NCBI GenBank assembly: GCA_029298735.1
Contig: JANSLP010000197.1
Coordinates: 1 to 59,500, forward strand
Direction: 5' to 3'
DNA: 59,500 nt
From: Ophiostoma sp. CBS 140.51
Lineage: Eukaryota > Ascomycota > Sordariomycetes > Ophiostomatales > Ophiostomataceae
Positions 24,501 through 35,954 of the stretch are shown here, piece after piece. How positions within the stretch are numbered: position 1 is the first letter of the stretch; each line of letters opens with the position of its first letter. The notes beneath the pieces are model-generated. The model searched no databases. It saw nothing but the letters and a program-made list of their open reading frames with translations, and had not been told where the DNA came from. The position numbers were made by a program, and so were the translations under genes.

Positions 24501-27500
24501 GCGCCGCCAATAATGTCGCCTGCAGTGAGCATCGACTTGCGCTTGCGACCAGGTGTCCCTGTTCCCTGCCCTTGCTGGTTTGAATCGTCATTGTTGTCGC
24601 CGTCCTCTGCGTCATCATATCCCACAACAAGGACTGCATTCGACGTCGGCCGGGCTGCTTGCGGCTGCTCGTAAAAGGGAGCGTTAAGAACTTCAATCTC
24701 GGGCTGCAGTGGCCGCCGTCCTCTTGAGTTGCGCCCCGTGTGCTTGTCGAGAATGTTCAGAATGGCCATGTCCTTATCCGTGGGCGTAAACTCGTCGGGC
24801 ACATAGGGCTGTGGGTAGGCTTGTCGGATGCGCGTTTTGAACTTTTCGGCCGTCACCGAGTTGACAAGGTTGGTGCCAGGACGAGCCAGGAGACGGCAGT
24901 AGATAAACTGGCCCCTGGGGTCCCGGAATCCAAATGTGTGCTCCTCGACTTCTTTGGACATCTCGAGCTTCTTGACGGCCGCCTTGATGACGGTGAGAGA
25001 CGGCGGGTCTTCGCCTGGGAACTTGCGCGTGTAGATGTGGAACACAGCGTACCACAGAGAACGATCGCTGGGGAAGATACACTCGTAGCTGTTAAGCAGG
25101 TACTGAATAATCTCCATGACGATATAGGAGCGCAGTGAAGACGGAGTCAGCTTGGTGCCGTTCTTGGGCAGAGGCGGCATCTTAAAACCGTCGACTCCAG
25201 TATTATCGGACGAGTCGGTCTGCCTTGCATGATCAGACAAGTTGTTGACTGCCCTCAGGAGTGCGGGAGTTGATGAGGTGCTGGTTGTACCTGCACCAGG
25301 AGGAGGCGTGGCATCGTTTGTGAGAAGAGCGACATGTTGTGAAGTCTCCGCAGCAATAGAGGCAGACGCGCTCCGTTGAGTGTTGCCATTCTTTAAGTTA
25401 GCCTTTGTTGGGCCAGGAGGACCGTCACCCGAAATGGACGCAATCCCGATTGCACCCAAATGCACCGTGCTGCCCATTGTAGTGTCTTGGTTGTCTGGTG
25501 CTGGTACGTTCGAAGGCCCGTCACTCATATGGACGTCTTCGGGAGATTCTTCTCTCGAGTCTGACCAAACAAGTCTTGCACCTGTAATGCCGCGTGGGTG
25601 ATCTTCGCGGTCCTCGTCGCTGCTATCGGATTCTTGCAGTCGATAAGGCCGGCGACGGTTGCCGTGCACTTTGGTGGTAGTCTTGTGGCGGCCTTCCTTC
25701 TTTTGCCGCGGTACGGAGGCGTCTGATGAGTCTGATGCCTCAGAGTGCGATGGCGAGTGGGAACGGGTCGATGCTTGGGAAAGGGGAGAAGTCTCTCTAA
25801 AGGTGCCAACGGGTTGCTTGCGTTCACGGAGGGCACGTCCTCTAACAATGCGACCTCCTTGTCCAGGCTCAGCTTGCTCGGCGTGTTGTTGCTGTTGTTG
25901 CTCTTCTCTTTCCTGCTGTGCTTGCCGTCGTTCTTTCTCCCGTTCTTCTCGCTGCTGCTTCTTCTGAGCCTCCTTGTCGGCGGCCGAGATGGGCACGTAG
26001 TTGGGGTTGCAGGCGGTCCTTGCTTTGGTTTGGTGGTACTGCAGGCCAAGCAGGTTCTTCCAGACGCCGTTGCACGTCTCGCAGACAAACTTGTTGGGGC
26101 CGGCCTCGACTGGCTTGCCGGGCTTGCCGGGCTTCTTGTTCTTTGTGCCGGGCTGATGACCACCTTTGCGGACTGGTGTCGCGTCGTCGGCGGCCTTGTC
26201 TTCTTGTGGTTCTTGCTGAGGCTGGCTTGGGGTGCGAAGAGCGACCAAAATGTCACGAAGGGTGATGGCGTGCTTATCGTTGTTCTCAACCTCCTCGTCC
26301 AAAATAAAGACAAAGGGCCAGGTTGTGTCTGATGATTCTTGAGGAGTCTCTTCTTGATCGTCGTCGTTCTCGACAGGCTTGCTTTCACTCGTCTCTTTTG
26401 CTTCCAAAACAAATGCTTGACCGTCACCGCCGGGTGCTCTACGGATGACTGGGTCACCAACTAGGTCGTCTGTTGTAATGGTGATGGGCTCTTTGGGGTG
26501 TGCTGGACGGCGTCCACGACGAGGAATGGCAAGGGTGCATGAGAGTGTCTTGGTGTCAATATCGACGGTGAGGTGGCCTTGTTTACCATTGTACTGGCAG
26601 GCGACAGGCTCCAGGCCAACAGCAAGCGACTGAATTTCGGCAAGGGAAGACTCGGATCGTTCTTTCTCATTCTGGTCCTGATCGTTGGCCGGATCGTTCT
26701 CCTCGTTATCGTTGTTGTCCTCTTGGTCGGACCTTCCGCTTTCATCGGCATCGGCCTCGACCTCAATTTCAGCCTCGACCTCTCCATCCTCATCGCTCTC
26801 GTTTGGCTCGATCCGGATGGCGCCTTCCTTGTAGCCTTGCTGGTTTGCGAGGAAGGTGCGATCACGCAACTGCCGAAAATGGAAAATGACCACAATGGAT
26901 CTCCTTCTCCGACCGCGACGTTCTCTTGTCCACGGATCCAGCGAGTTAGCTTCACCCAGACGAACAGGAGGCTTTGGCGCTGTGTCCTCTTCCTCGGCTT
27001 CAGCCTCGGGAGCTTGAGTCTCATCGGCATCTTTGACCTCTTCAGCTGCCTCGTTGTCGTCCGCCTCCTCAACTTGTCTTCTTCGAAACCCTTTCTTGGG
27101 TGGCCGGCCTCGCCCGCGTTTTGGTGGTGACGGCTTGGGTTCAGGGGCTTTAGTTAGCCCGTCTTCTTCGCCTTCTTTAACCTTGGGTGGACGGCCCCGT
27201 CTCTTTGGTGTCACGGGCTCGGGAGGTTCTTCGACGTCATCCTCGACGTTCTCAGCGTTCTCAGCGTTCTCCGCGTTGCCTTGGGCGTCAACGTCGGCCA
27301 TTTCCGTGTCAGCCACTTCAACTTCGGCATCTGCCTCAAGTTCGACTTCTCTGATTTTGGGCGGCCGCCCACGCCTCTTCTTTGGCTGTGGAGTGCTTGC
27401 ATCTGCGCCAGGCGTACCATCTCCCTCAACGGCTGTATCGTTGAGCGGATACTTTCTCGGTCGGCCTGTCCGTCCTAGCTTCTTTCGTACATAGGGCTCC

Positions 27501-29525
27501 GAGAACTTGGCCTCTTGCTCGGCCAGCTCTTCTTCCGTCATGGGCGGTGGTAAGGGTGCAAACCCGTATAGGCGGCGCAGTTCCTCGGCGGGGAGGTCGG
27601 CTAGTTTACCGGCTTCGCGCAGCTCCCAAAACTTTTCGGCGTCAGTGCTTCCCTCGGTGGCAGCGGCAGCATCGGCCACCTCTTTTTCGACATCGTCGAC
27701 GGACTCGCCATTGGCAATGCGCTCGGCGAGTTTGGCATTTTCAAGCGTGCGAAACAAATAAGCCTTGTTCTTGCCCACCCGAGACGGCTCGCAGTGCAGC
27801 TGGAACTTGATGAGATGGTCGGGCTGGTTCCCCGGGCGGGACATGGCCGTCACGAGAGAAAAGATGTACCGCGAAAAAGATGGCCCCAAAGTGGCGCGAC
27901 AGATTTCGGGAGATGTAATGCCATCGATGCCGGCGCGGTCGATGGTGTCATAAATCAGGTTGGCCAGGGGCACATCCAGGGCCCAAGCGGGCTTGGAGAG
28001 AGCAATGACGTTGGAGCCGAGGAGACTGCCGCCAACACCTGTCAACTCGTCTTCGTCCTCGTCTTCGAGCAAGCCCATCTCGCTCTGGTTGTCAGCACCC
28101 CCCCCATATGACAGTCTGTCCTGCTCCTTCTTACGTTTTGCACGCAGTTCTGTCAAGGGTGCGCGGCGGCGGCCGGCGGCCAGGTAGACGGCCCATTCGC
28201 CCGGGGTCGGGTCGCGCTCGTACTTGATGCAGTCCTTGAACAGCTGGCGCTCGTCGGCACGCATGGCCGCGACGTACTTCAAAATTCCAGAGGCGACAAA
28301 CTCGCGCGAGGCACGGGCCAGCGTACGCATCTGCCAGCGCATACCGACAATGCCGAGCTTGACTTTGAGGTCGACGACCCGAATGACGCCCCAGGCTTTG
28401 ACCACTGCCAAAATGGTCTGCCCAAACGAGTCAAAGTCGAGGGCATCGCCGAGCCAGCGGTTGCGCCAGGGCACGGGCGCCAGGTCTTTGCGCAAAAACT
28501 CGGGAGACAAGTCGATGCCGTTACTGGCCAGTTCTTTCGACGACTGGAGCGTAAGAGTTTCGGTGGACTCGGTGGCCGACGTGGGATCCGCGTCAAGCTC
28601 AATGGGCGCAAACTCAGCCAGCCACAACATGCTGGTGCGGTACCCGCGGGCAATGGTGGTGCGTTTGACAGCGTAGCCCTTGGCGGCGAGGAAGTCGGTG
28701 CGTTTGGGGACGGAGCGCTTGTCCTGGCCGACGAGTTCGCGCAGGTCGGCCTGGAGGATACCTCGGGTGCGGGCCGTGGCGATGCCCTGGAGACACTGCC
28801 ACTCGAGCATGGGAATCTTCTTGTAGTCGACGTCGTGGCCTGTAAGAGTGTACCAAATGGTCTTTTCAGTGGCGTAGAGGCGCGGTCGTGTCGTCGAGTC
28901 TTCGTTTGCAGCGGCGGCGGCGGCTTCCGCGGCGATGGCGGCCATGCTCTTGGGTGCACGTCTGTCTTTGCGTCTTCCCGTTCCGTCCTTGGCAGGCGTT
29001 CGTGCTGGCGTTCTCGTTGGTGTTCCTGCCGGTGTTGACGATACTGACGAAGAAGCAATGTTAATCTTCTGGTCCTCGGCATCCTCAATGGCCGGGTCGA
29101 TAGGAACTGGTGGTTGAGGTTCAGGTAGAGCGAGAGCTTCGTCCAGCGTGAGGTTGCTCCGGTCACCGTTACGTCCCACAAGAATCTCGGGCCGCTCGAC
29201 TAGCCACTCCCAGGTCTTGCGGGCCAGCGGCATATCGACAAACACGTCTGCAGCCGGTGTTGCCGCTGGTGTTCCGGCCGCTGTTGGCGTTGCTGGCGCA
29301 TTGTTGCTGCTGATGCCTGCGTCTTCTTCTACGGCTTCTGCCTTGGGCTGGGCCCGGCTGTTAAATCGGCTCACGGCTGTCACAAAGTCCGCCACCCGGA
29401 AGCCTACACTGTTAGCTGTGGTCGACATATAAAGCCATCTGAGAATGCGTTCACTCACCCGTCTCGCCGCAATAGGCCGTCTCGGCGACGAGCCAATCAA
29501 TCAACTCGTCGAGTCCCTTGGCCAT
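21539..29525 (-). CDS. TFC3: TFIIIC B-box-binding subunit (Tfc3/tau138-like), unusually long
   Basis: Exons 29459-29525 and 21539-29403 (intron GTGAGT..TAG) encode about 2643 aa. Splicing gives MAKGLDELIDWLVAETAYCG, then ETGFRVADFV, the usual fungal Tfc3 opening. The B-block winged-helix region is at about 200-285 (IWYTLTGHDVDYKKIP through RGILQADLRELVGQDKR). Three AT-hook-like segments (RRGRPPK/GRGRPPK) lie at about 700-800 within acidic stretches. At about 1120-1150 a C2H2-like unit reads CETCNGVWKN...H...C, followed by a Glu/Gln/Arg coiled region. The C-terminal third holds conserved fungal segments such as SLRSYIVMEIIQYLLNSYEC. Known role: binds the B box of tRNA genes and, with the rest of TFIIIC, recruits TFIIIB for RNA polymerase III. 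It is over twice the length of yeast Tfc3 (1160 aa). No stop breaks exon 2; an unrecognised in-frame intron is possible. Confidence 0.88.
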
Positions 29526-30121
29526 GGCTGCGTTGTGTCCGCATGCTGGGGTGGGCGTGTACTGAGATAAAATAAAATGAATCGAGATATTGATATTTGA
29601 TAGCTGATGATTTTGATAATATCGTCGTGGGTGTGGATATCGTTGATGAGTGTGGATAAAAAAACGTAAAAAAAGACAATGGAGCTCTAAAAAATTGCAC
29701 AGGGCGGGGCTCGAACGCGTGCCGTCTGGAACGCGCAAAACGAAGAAAGAGCGTGTTTTCTGGGGCAAACGTTAAAGTGGCCCACATTTATCCGTGTGAG
29801 CTTCTTTTGCACGTGACTCTGTCGACTTCAGAACTCATCGTCAACGACAACCATCAGCTCAACTCACACCATGGGAAAGCCAATGACGAGCAACTGGGAT
29901 ATGCACGGTCTTTTTGAATACATATAGTATATCACAAACGTCTCGCCAGTTATCTACGTCCGCATCTGGCTTGGCAACGGAAGGACAGTCAAGACGAATA
30001 GGCATCACGTGATATCAAATGAAGTTATCTCAACGCAGACAACGTCGACAATCCAAAAACGCTGATGTTTGTATTACCGCTGTATGATATATGCCTTCCC
30101 TCTCTTCTTTTCGGCTCCTCT
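29526..30121. promoter_or_regulatory. TFC3 promoter region with a B-box-like site
   Basis: AT-rich upstream region of TFC3. On the TFC3 sense strand at 29707-29716 the sequence GTTCGAGCCC matches the B-box consensus GWTCRANNCC exactly, and a T6 run follows 12 nt later (29689-29694), as at a tRNA 3' end. No A box or cloverleaf can be built. The right part is the trailer of the next minus-strand gene. Confidence 0.4.
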
Positions 30122-31407
30122 TTACTCTCTCGCTACTACCCGTGTGCCCTTGCCTCGTGCGCGCTCGCCGGGCTTGGTGACCCGTCCGGCGGCCACAGCG
30201 CCCAGTCGATGGTTCACGCTCTTTTTGGCCGACGCGCCCACTCGCAGTCCAGCCACGGCCGCTGCCACTTCGGCACTCCCCTGCCCACCGCCCTCCTTTT
30301 TTTTCTGGGCAAACTTGAATTTGCTGCTGTCAATCTTGGTCAGCTCCGGTGGCGCGCCCACGGTGTCGTGGATACCGGCCCGGACCGTGCTCTTTGTCGC
30401 GGCGCCGCGTTTCCGGTTAAACTCCGCCCAGACATCGTCGTCGGCGGCGCCGTAGTTATTGGCGCTGCCGCCCGCGCCCAGCTTGCGCTTCTTCTTGCCG
30501 CCAGCGCCCTGTTTGGTGGCAATGCCCTGCTGAAAGTCCAGGCGCCACTTGACACCCAGTGTCTCGTCGAGCTCGGCCTCGCGCTCTTCGGCCTCTTCAC
30601 GAGCCTCGGCTTCGCGCTCCTTGATGCGGACGTCGTCCTGGCGCCATTGATCATACAACTTGTGGAGCTTGCGTTCTTGCTTGGTGCGGTAGGTCTTGGC
30701 GATGCCCAGCGGGTCCTTGCCGCCGGCGCCGCCCGGTGTAGACTTCTTGATGAGGCCAGCCAAAGGCAAGGCGGCGTCGACGCGAGAGTAGAACTCGGAC
30801 AGGCGTTCGCCAGGGCGGATGGTGAGGGCGGGTGTGTTGTTTTCGGCCGCGACGGCCGCAGCAGCCGCCTCGGCGGCCTTTTTCTCGTCCGCCTCGGGGT
30901 CCACCTCGTCTTCGGCAGCAGCGTCGGCAGCGGCAGTGGCTGCAGCAACAGTGGCCCTCTCTTTTGCCAACCGCTCCTTCTTCTGCTTCTTGGTCTCCAC
31001 CACCCCCGTATCCTCGCCGGCCCGTACACGTTTGCCGCCCGCCAACGACATTAACCGCCGGAAGGCGCGCGGTGTGTCATGGCTGGTCTTGGTGCTGGCA
31101 CTGATGCTGTCCTTGTTGGCCTCGCGCTTCTTTTTTGCTGCCGCAGCGGCAGCAGCGGCAGCTTTAACAGCTTCTTTGCGTGCTTTGCCCTTGAGTGCCG
31201 GGTCGAGGTTATTATTCTTGGGCTTTGTGGTGCTGGTCGTCTTGGCCGTGGACTCGTTCTTTGCCGGTTTTGTCGGCAGCGGGCGGGCGATGCGGTCTGG
31301 GGGAAGGTCGTAGCTATAAGGTTAGTGGGGGAAGTGTGGGAGCAATTTTGTGGGAAGGTAACCTACGTGGACGCATCCTGGTCCCGGCGGGTGTGTTTGT
31401 GAGGCAT
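30122..31407 (-). CDS. Conserved fungal basic coiled-coil protein, unknown function
   Basis: Exons 31367-31407 and 30122-31313 (intron GTAGGT..CTAAC..TAG) encode 410 aa starting MPHKHTRRDQDASTYDLPPD. I recognise the opening and the blocks HDTPRAFRRLMSLAGGKR and RPGERLSEFYSRVDAALPLA as conserved among filamentous fungi, but cannot attach an experimentally known name. The protein is rich in Lys, Arg, Ala and Glu, with alanine-rich helices near 75-90 and 150-190, a charged coiled coil at about 230-270, and a very basic C-terminus (GKKKRKLGAGG, RVTKPGERARGKGTRV). Composition suggests a nuclear or nucleolar, possibly ribosome-biogenesis, protein; that is inference. The shorter ORF from an internal ATG (31051) lacks the conserved N-terminus. 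Confidence 0.82.
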
Positions 31408-33879
31408 TATGAGATGTTGGAGGAGGGTCGGATGGAGGAGAAGGACAAGGAAGACGACGTCGATCGTCAGGAATGCGCAGCTAGGGCGCCTAGTAATTGT
31501 CGCACAGATACCGAGTGGGAATGCGATCGTTTTAGCAATAGAGACAGGAAGTGTTTGTATGCGCCGGTTGTATGATGTCGTGGGCGTTGCGCGTGTTGAT
31601 TCGCGTGGGGATGGTTGAACATGAAGACTGAAGAAAAAGAAGCTTATCGTATTTTTTTTTGGCAGAAAAGTTGTTATCGCGATAAGATTGTCTTTGACAA
31701 TGTCAAGTTAGCACCCAGACCTGCCTTTTTAGGGCACTAACGAAGTTAAGTTTTAGCGGCTCATGTCGCTATTCGACCAATCGCTCCAGGCTCTTTTAGG
31801 CTCTATTCTCCACTGTAGTTTCGCTGCTAAAACCCGACTATCACCACAGCCTCCCTCCCACGGTCCAGAACTCCTCGACCAGAATCGAGAGACAGCCGCT
31901 TTGTTCGTTTTCCCATCATTGGCTTCAATAGAAAAGAAAGGGTTCTGTCGGCGAAAGTGGCCATGTCTTGTTTAGACTCATCCTTCGTAGCACAAAATAT
32001 GCATGTCCGAGAAGATGAGATGTGCATACTACGTACGTCGTTGGAGGTGCTGAAAAGCTTCAAGACAACGTAAAAGTCGAAAGAGATCTAGATGCTTACA
32101 GCCTATCTTTGGCAGTTCAGACTATATATCCGAGGCAAATTAAAGGTCCCCAAACATCTCTCGTCAACTACCTGGAGAGATCCGGGATGCATCACCTCAG
32201 ACCGGCGACAGATCTAGAGCATCTGTGTGACTGTAAGATACCGAAAATCGACCGGGCGAGAACCATCTGCAAGATAAAGCTTTCATAGAATCTGTGATCT
32301 GCGGCGTACGAACGAGAAAATGTACAAACAAGTCGTGTCTTCAGATCCTATCAAGAGACATTGACAAGGCTAAATGGCCGTTCGTACATTATGTGCTTAA
32401 GCCTGCGGTTGTTTTGTCTCATCATGCTGCTTCTTCAAGCTTTTTTCTCCAAAGAACCATTCAAAATGCACTCTTCTGCAACATGCATGAGCGGATGTTC
32501 CCTCCTACATTCCCCCCTCCTCGACAGATGCCATCAAGATCTAGACTCTCGACTAATACGATATCCGTCTTAACACGAAAAGGTGGGTCTCAGATCGATC
32601 CAGCTGCAGACGGACCAGGGGCTCAGAGGCCACTAAAACAGTGCCGTTGTTGCATGTGCTTGGATGGGCGTCTTTCTTCGCCCTCTTCGCCCTCTTCACC
32701 GTTGCTTGTCTTCTACACTCGGGCCAGAAGTTGTCGATTTTTCTACCATGTGCACATTTAGATTGTTTTGAAAAACCACAACTCTGATTTTCCGGTCATG
32801 AGGCTCGTCGATCTGTTTTGCACAGCTGCACATCAACAACGTGGAAGGAGGGAGCGGCCATGATAGAGTGTACAGGGTCCTCTCTATGCAGGGCCACAAT
32901 GAAAGTCTCAACTTGTCGTGGCTCTCCCGTCCTGTAGCCTCCAGCACGGCTGAGTTACTCGGCGTATAATTGGATGGGGAGTAGCTGGTACATCGAAAAT
33001 AAACTCGAAAATAAAAGCTTGGCCTTTTGAACCGTCCTAGGTCTCTCATTTCTCCACACACCCCCTCGACAGTTCACGTTCTACGAGTAGCCCTTCTTTT
33101 TACTCTCCCTCATTTTTTCTCTCTCTTTTGGCCAATTGTTGCCTCACTCGATACATCTCAGTCCCTATTTCGTCTATTGTCTCGTTGACAACACTTGCCA
33201 ATCGGTCTAGATCAGGCTGTGTCTTAGCCCTGGAAAGAAGGGATCAACCATGTCGTACTCCTTTACTGCTAGAGCATCTTAAACTTCTCACTCCCCTTCT
33301 TCCTCATGTATTTTTGTACCCGAAACAAGAGTACTATGTAGCTCCCGTCGTCAAGTCGATAAATGTCTACTTTTTCCATATCTACGAAACTAATACGCCT
33401 GCCTCGTATTTTATTGCCTTTCACCCCTTCGTTATTTCCAACTCCTCTCCTTGCTGTTTATTCTTTCGTTTCTGTCTTCCTCCTCTTGACCAATCTCTAC
33501 AACCAACATCTCAGTTCGTCCCTCCCAACGGACAACATACAAAGTACAACTCGAGGTCCTTTTGCCATCAGCTCAATCGACCTAGCATCGACAATCCGCC
33601 CAATCACCAAAAATAGTACTTGTTCGCAGAGTCATAACTAGGAAGTACAACAAGCCAAAAAAAAAAAAAAGGTGCTGACTAGGCTTTTACGCTTTGGTTC
33701 AACCATACACGACAATTGATTCTCACTCCGGGGCACAGCCTTGCACGAACTTAAGCACATACATCGATTTAACAGGTGTTAACCCGGCACACTGCTTTTA
33801 TCGTCCACCTTGTCCCGAGAACAAAGAGCGGCCAAAACCAACACCTGACAAAGGGAAGAGCACAGAAACTACTTCAACA
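31408..33879. promoter_or_regulatory. Divergent intergenic region before AIM6
   Basis: About 2.5 kb between divergent genes. From about 33060 it becomes pyrimidine-rich, consistent with the AIM6 leader, and an A13-type homopolymer lies at about 33659-33670. ORFs in it lack motifs; the one fused in frame to AIM6 begins at a TTG codon and was not used as the start. Confidence 0.5.
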
Positions 33880-35253
33880 ATGCCGTTCTTCTGGTCGGCA
33901 GGAAAGCCGCTCGGCAAGGGAACTATTTCTCTCATCGACTCGCCAAGGCCATCACTGACGGAAGCCAAGACCGAAGACGACAAACGGCCACAAGGCAATC
34001 GACGCCTCGCCGACTTACTTGGTTTCTCACCATTTCGGCACATCACCAGCACTTATCGCATACGGCCATCACGGCCAAAGACCAAGCCGAGACTGAATCG
34101 ACGAGAATATGGCCTGCTACCAGAAGAAGACCGTGCCAAGGATGACGTTCGTGTCGGTGCCAAAGATGTCTACGACTCCGACTCCGACTCTGACTCCGAC
34201 TCCGATACCTACTTTATCGACGAGGACACGCTCGTTTCACAAGATGCTCGCGGCCGCACCCGTCGTCGCTGCTGGCTCGTCTGTAGTATGGTGTTTGTCT
34301 CTTCCGTTCTGGTTACTCTTCTCGTTCTTGTTGTCCTCGTCACTGCCCACCCTGTCTACGGTACTTCCTACAACCCCGACGTCATTTTTTCTGACGAACC
34401 CGGCAGCGAGTTCACACCAGGATTCCCGACCGATTTCCTGCTGAACGTCATGCCCATCCCGTGCCACTCGCACAATGACTACTGGCGCAAAGTGCCGCTG
34501 TTTTCGGCGCTGCAGGCGGGGTGCATCGGGACGGAGGCGGATGTGTGGTTGGACAAGAAGAGCGGCGACCTTTTGATCGGCCACAGCCGGTCGTCTTTGA
34601 GAGCGAAGCGCACATTCCGGTCCATGTATGTCGACCCGTTGGTCAAGATTCTGGAGGGGCAAAACCCAAACACGACGTCGGCCAACCAGGGGGTAGTGAA
34701 CGGCGTCTTCCCTGTCGACCCCTCCCAGACGCTCTCCCTCCTGGTGGATGTCAAGACGGCCGGCGAGGCCACCTTTCGCAAAGTTCTGGAGCAGGTCGAG
34801 CCGCTGAGGGAGCGGGGATACTTGTCAACCGTCGAGGACGGAGTTGTCAAGTATGGCCCAGTGACTTTGGTCGGCTCCGGCAACACCCCGTTTGACATCG
34901 TCGTCGAGAACGATACGTACCGCTATGCCTTTTTCGACGCACCTCTCCAGTCTCTAGACAACTCCCCGTACAACACAGCCAACTCCTACTATGCCAGCGT
35001 CGCCCTCCGGCGTGGCCTCGGCATTGTGTGGTTTGGGCGGTTCCGGCAGAGCCAACTCGAGACGATGGAGTCGCAACTGCAAGAAGCACACGCTCGCGGC
35101 CTCAAGGCGAGGTACTGGGGCCTGCCGTCGTGGCCAGTCAGTGTGCGCAACGCAGTGTGGACGACACTCATGGAAGAAGGGGTGGACTTGTTGAATGTGG
35201 ACGACATTGATGCGGCGTCGCAGGGGAACTGGACAACGTTTGAGTGGAATTGA
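33880..35253 (+). CDS. AIM6: AIM6-like membrane protein, PLC-like phosphodiesterase fold
   Basis: A single exon of 457 aa from the first in-frame ATG (33880; MPFFWSAGKPLGKGTI). Residues 1-125 are polar and include an Asp-Ser run (about 97-107). One hydrophobic segment (about 128-155, SMVFVSSVLVTLLVLVVLVT) looks like a signal anchor. The rest is the AIM6 domain: IPCHSHNDYWRKVPLFSALQ, AGCIGTEADVWL, LLIGHSR, LSLLVDVKTAGEAT and the terminal GVDLLNVDDI block. H-N-D and E-x-D residues resemble the metal-binding face of glycerophosphodiester phosphodiesterases. The family name comes from a yeast mitochondrial-inheritance screen; substrate and true site are not established. The anchor predicts a type II endomembrane protein with an external catalytic-like domain. 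Confidence 0.87.
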   Translation: MPFFWSAGKPLGKGTISLIDSPRPSLTEAKTEDDKRPQGNRRLADLLGFSPFRHITSTYRIRPSRPKTKPRLNRREYGLLPEEDRAKDDVRVGAKDVYDSDSDSDSDSDTYFIDEDTLVSQDARGRTRRRCWLVCSMVFVSSVLVTLLVLVVLVTAHPVYGTSYNPDVIFSDEPGSEFTPGFPTDFLLNVMPIPCHSHNDYWRKVPLFSALQAGCIGTEADVWLDKKSGDLLIGHSRSSLRAKRTFRSMYVDPLVKILEGQNPNTTSANQGVVNGVFPVDPSQTLSLLVDVKTAGEATFRKVLEQVEPLRERGYLSTVEDGVVKYGPVTLVGSGNTPFDIVVENDTYRYAFFDAPLQSLDNSPYNTANSYYASVALRRGLGIVWFGRFRQSQLETMESQLQEAHARGLKARYWGLPSWPVSVRNAVWTTLMEEGVDLLNVDDIDAASQGNWTTFEWN

Positions 35254-35954
35254 CGAGGAAAAGAGAAGCACAGACGACGACGTCGCACGTTTGTGTCGGC
35301 TCCATCGGGCGAAACACATCGCCGAGCAGAGGGGAAGCTCTCGTGGAGCTTGTGGCAAGAGGGGAGCTGAGAGCTAGATGCCGGATTATGTCCGAGGAAG
35401 TGCTTCGAGAAGGGTTTCGAGGAAGGAGCTCTTATCGCAACGCGAGGAAGCAGCGATCGTTCAGTAACGATTTATGACACTATTTCGATTTCTACAATTG
35501 TTTTGGTGTTTTCTTCGTATGTCTTTATTTATTTTAGAATTTCTACGATTATCATGATACCAAAATGAATTTGATTTTCATTTAAATATTTCAGAATAAA
35601 CCACTTCCCATCATGGTTACATCACTATCTTCAGATTGCGGGGTCAGGACAGTAGTGGAAGTGAACGACGTAGTGCATTTGATAGCTCGTTCCTGCCGTC
35701 TACCTATCTACCGCAACTGGCCACACCTGCCGCAACTTTTCCCATATATCCGTGTTCTCACCTGTACTTTTAGCAGCGGGGTTTATCGTAGCACGTCTTG
35801 GAAGAAACAAACATGTACGAAAGTTAAAAAGAAGAAAGACTGAACACTACGAAGAGATCGAACAGAAGCAGAACAGATAACAAAACGAACAAGACGAACA
35901 TCACGAACATCACGAACATCCCCACACAACCTCTCGACGGCCACCACCGCCAAC
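35254..35954. promoter_or_regulatory. AIM6 trailer and cyanase promoter/leader
   Basis: AT-rich around 35480-35600 (probable AIM6 3' end). Close to the cyanase start the leader holds three perfect copies of ACGAACATC (35894-35920). No ORF supported. Confidence 0.5.
35894..35920 (+). repeat. 9-bp tandem repeat, three copies, in cyanase leader
   Basis: The unit ACGAACATC occurs three times head to tail, 34 bases before the cyanase ATG. It could be a protein-binding array or a plain slippage repeat. Confidence 0.75.

Noticed and set aside
33694..33879. In-frame N-terminal extension of AIM6
   Set aside because: It would begin at TTG; the first ATG (33880) gives a normal N-terminus and the upstream 62 codons show no conserved sequence.
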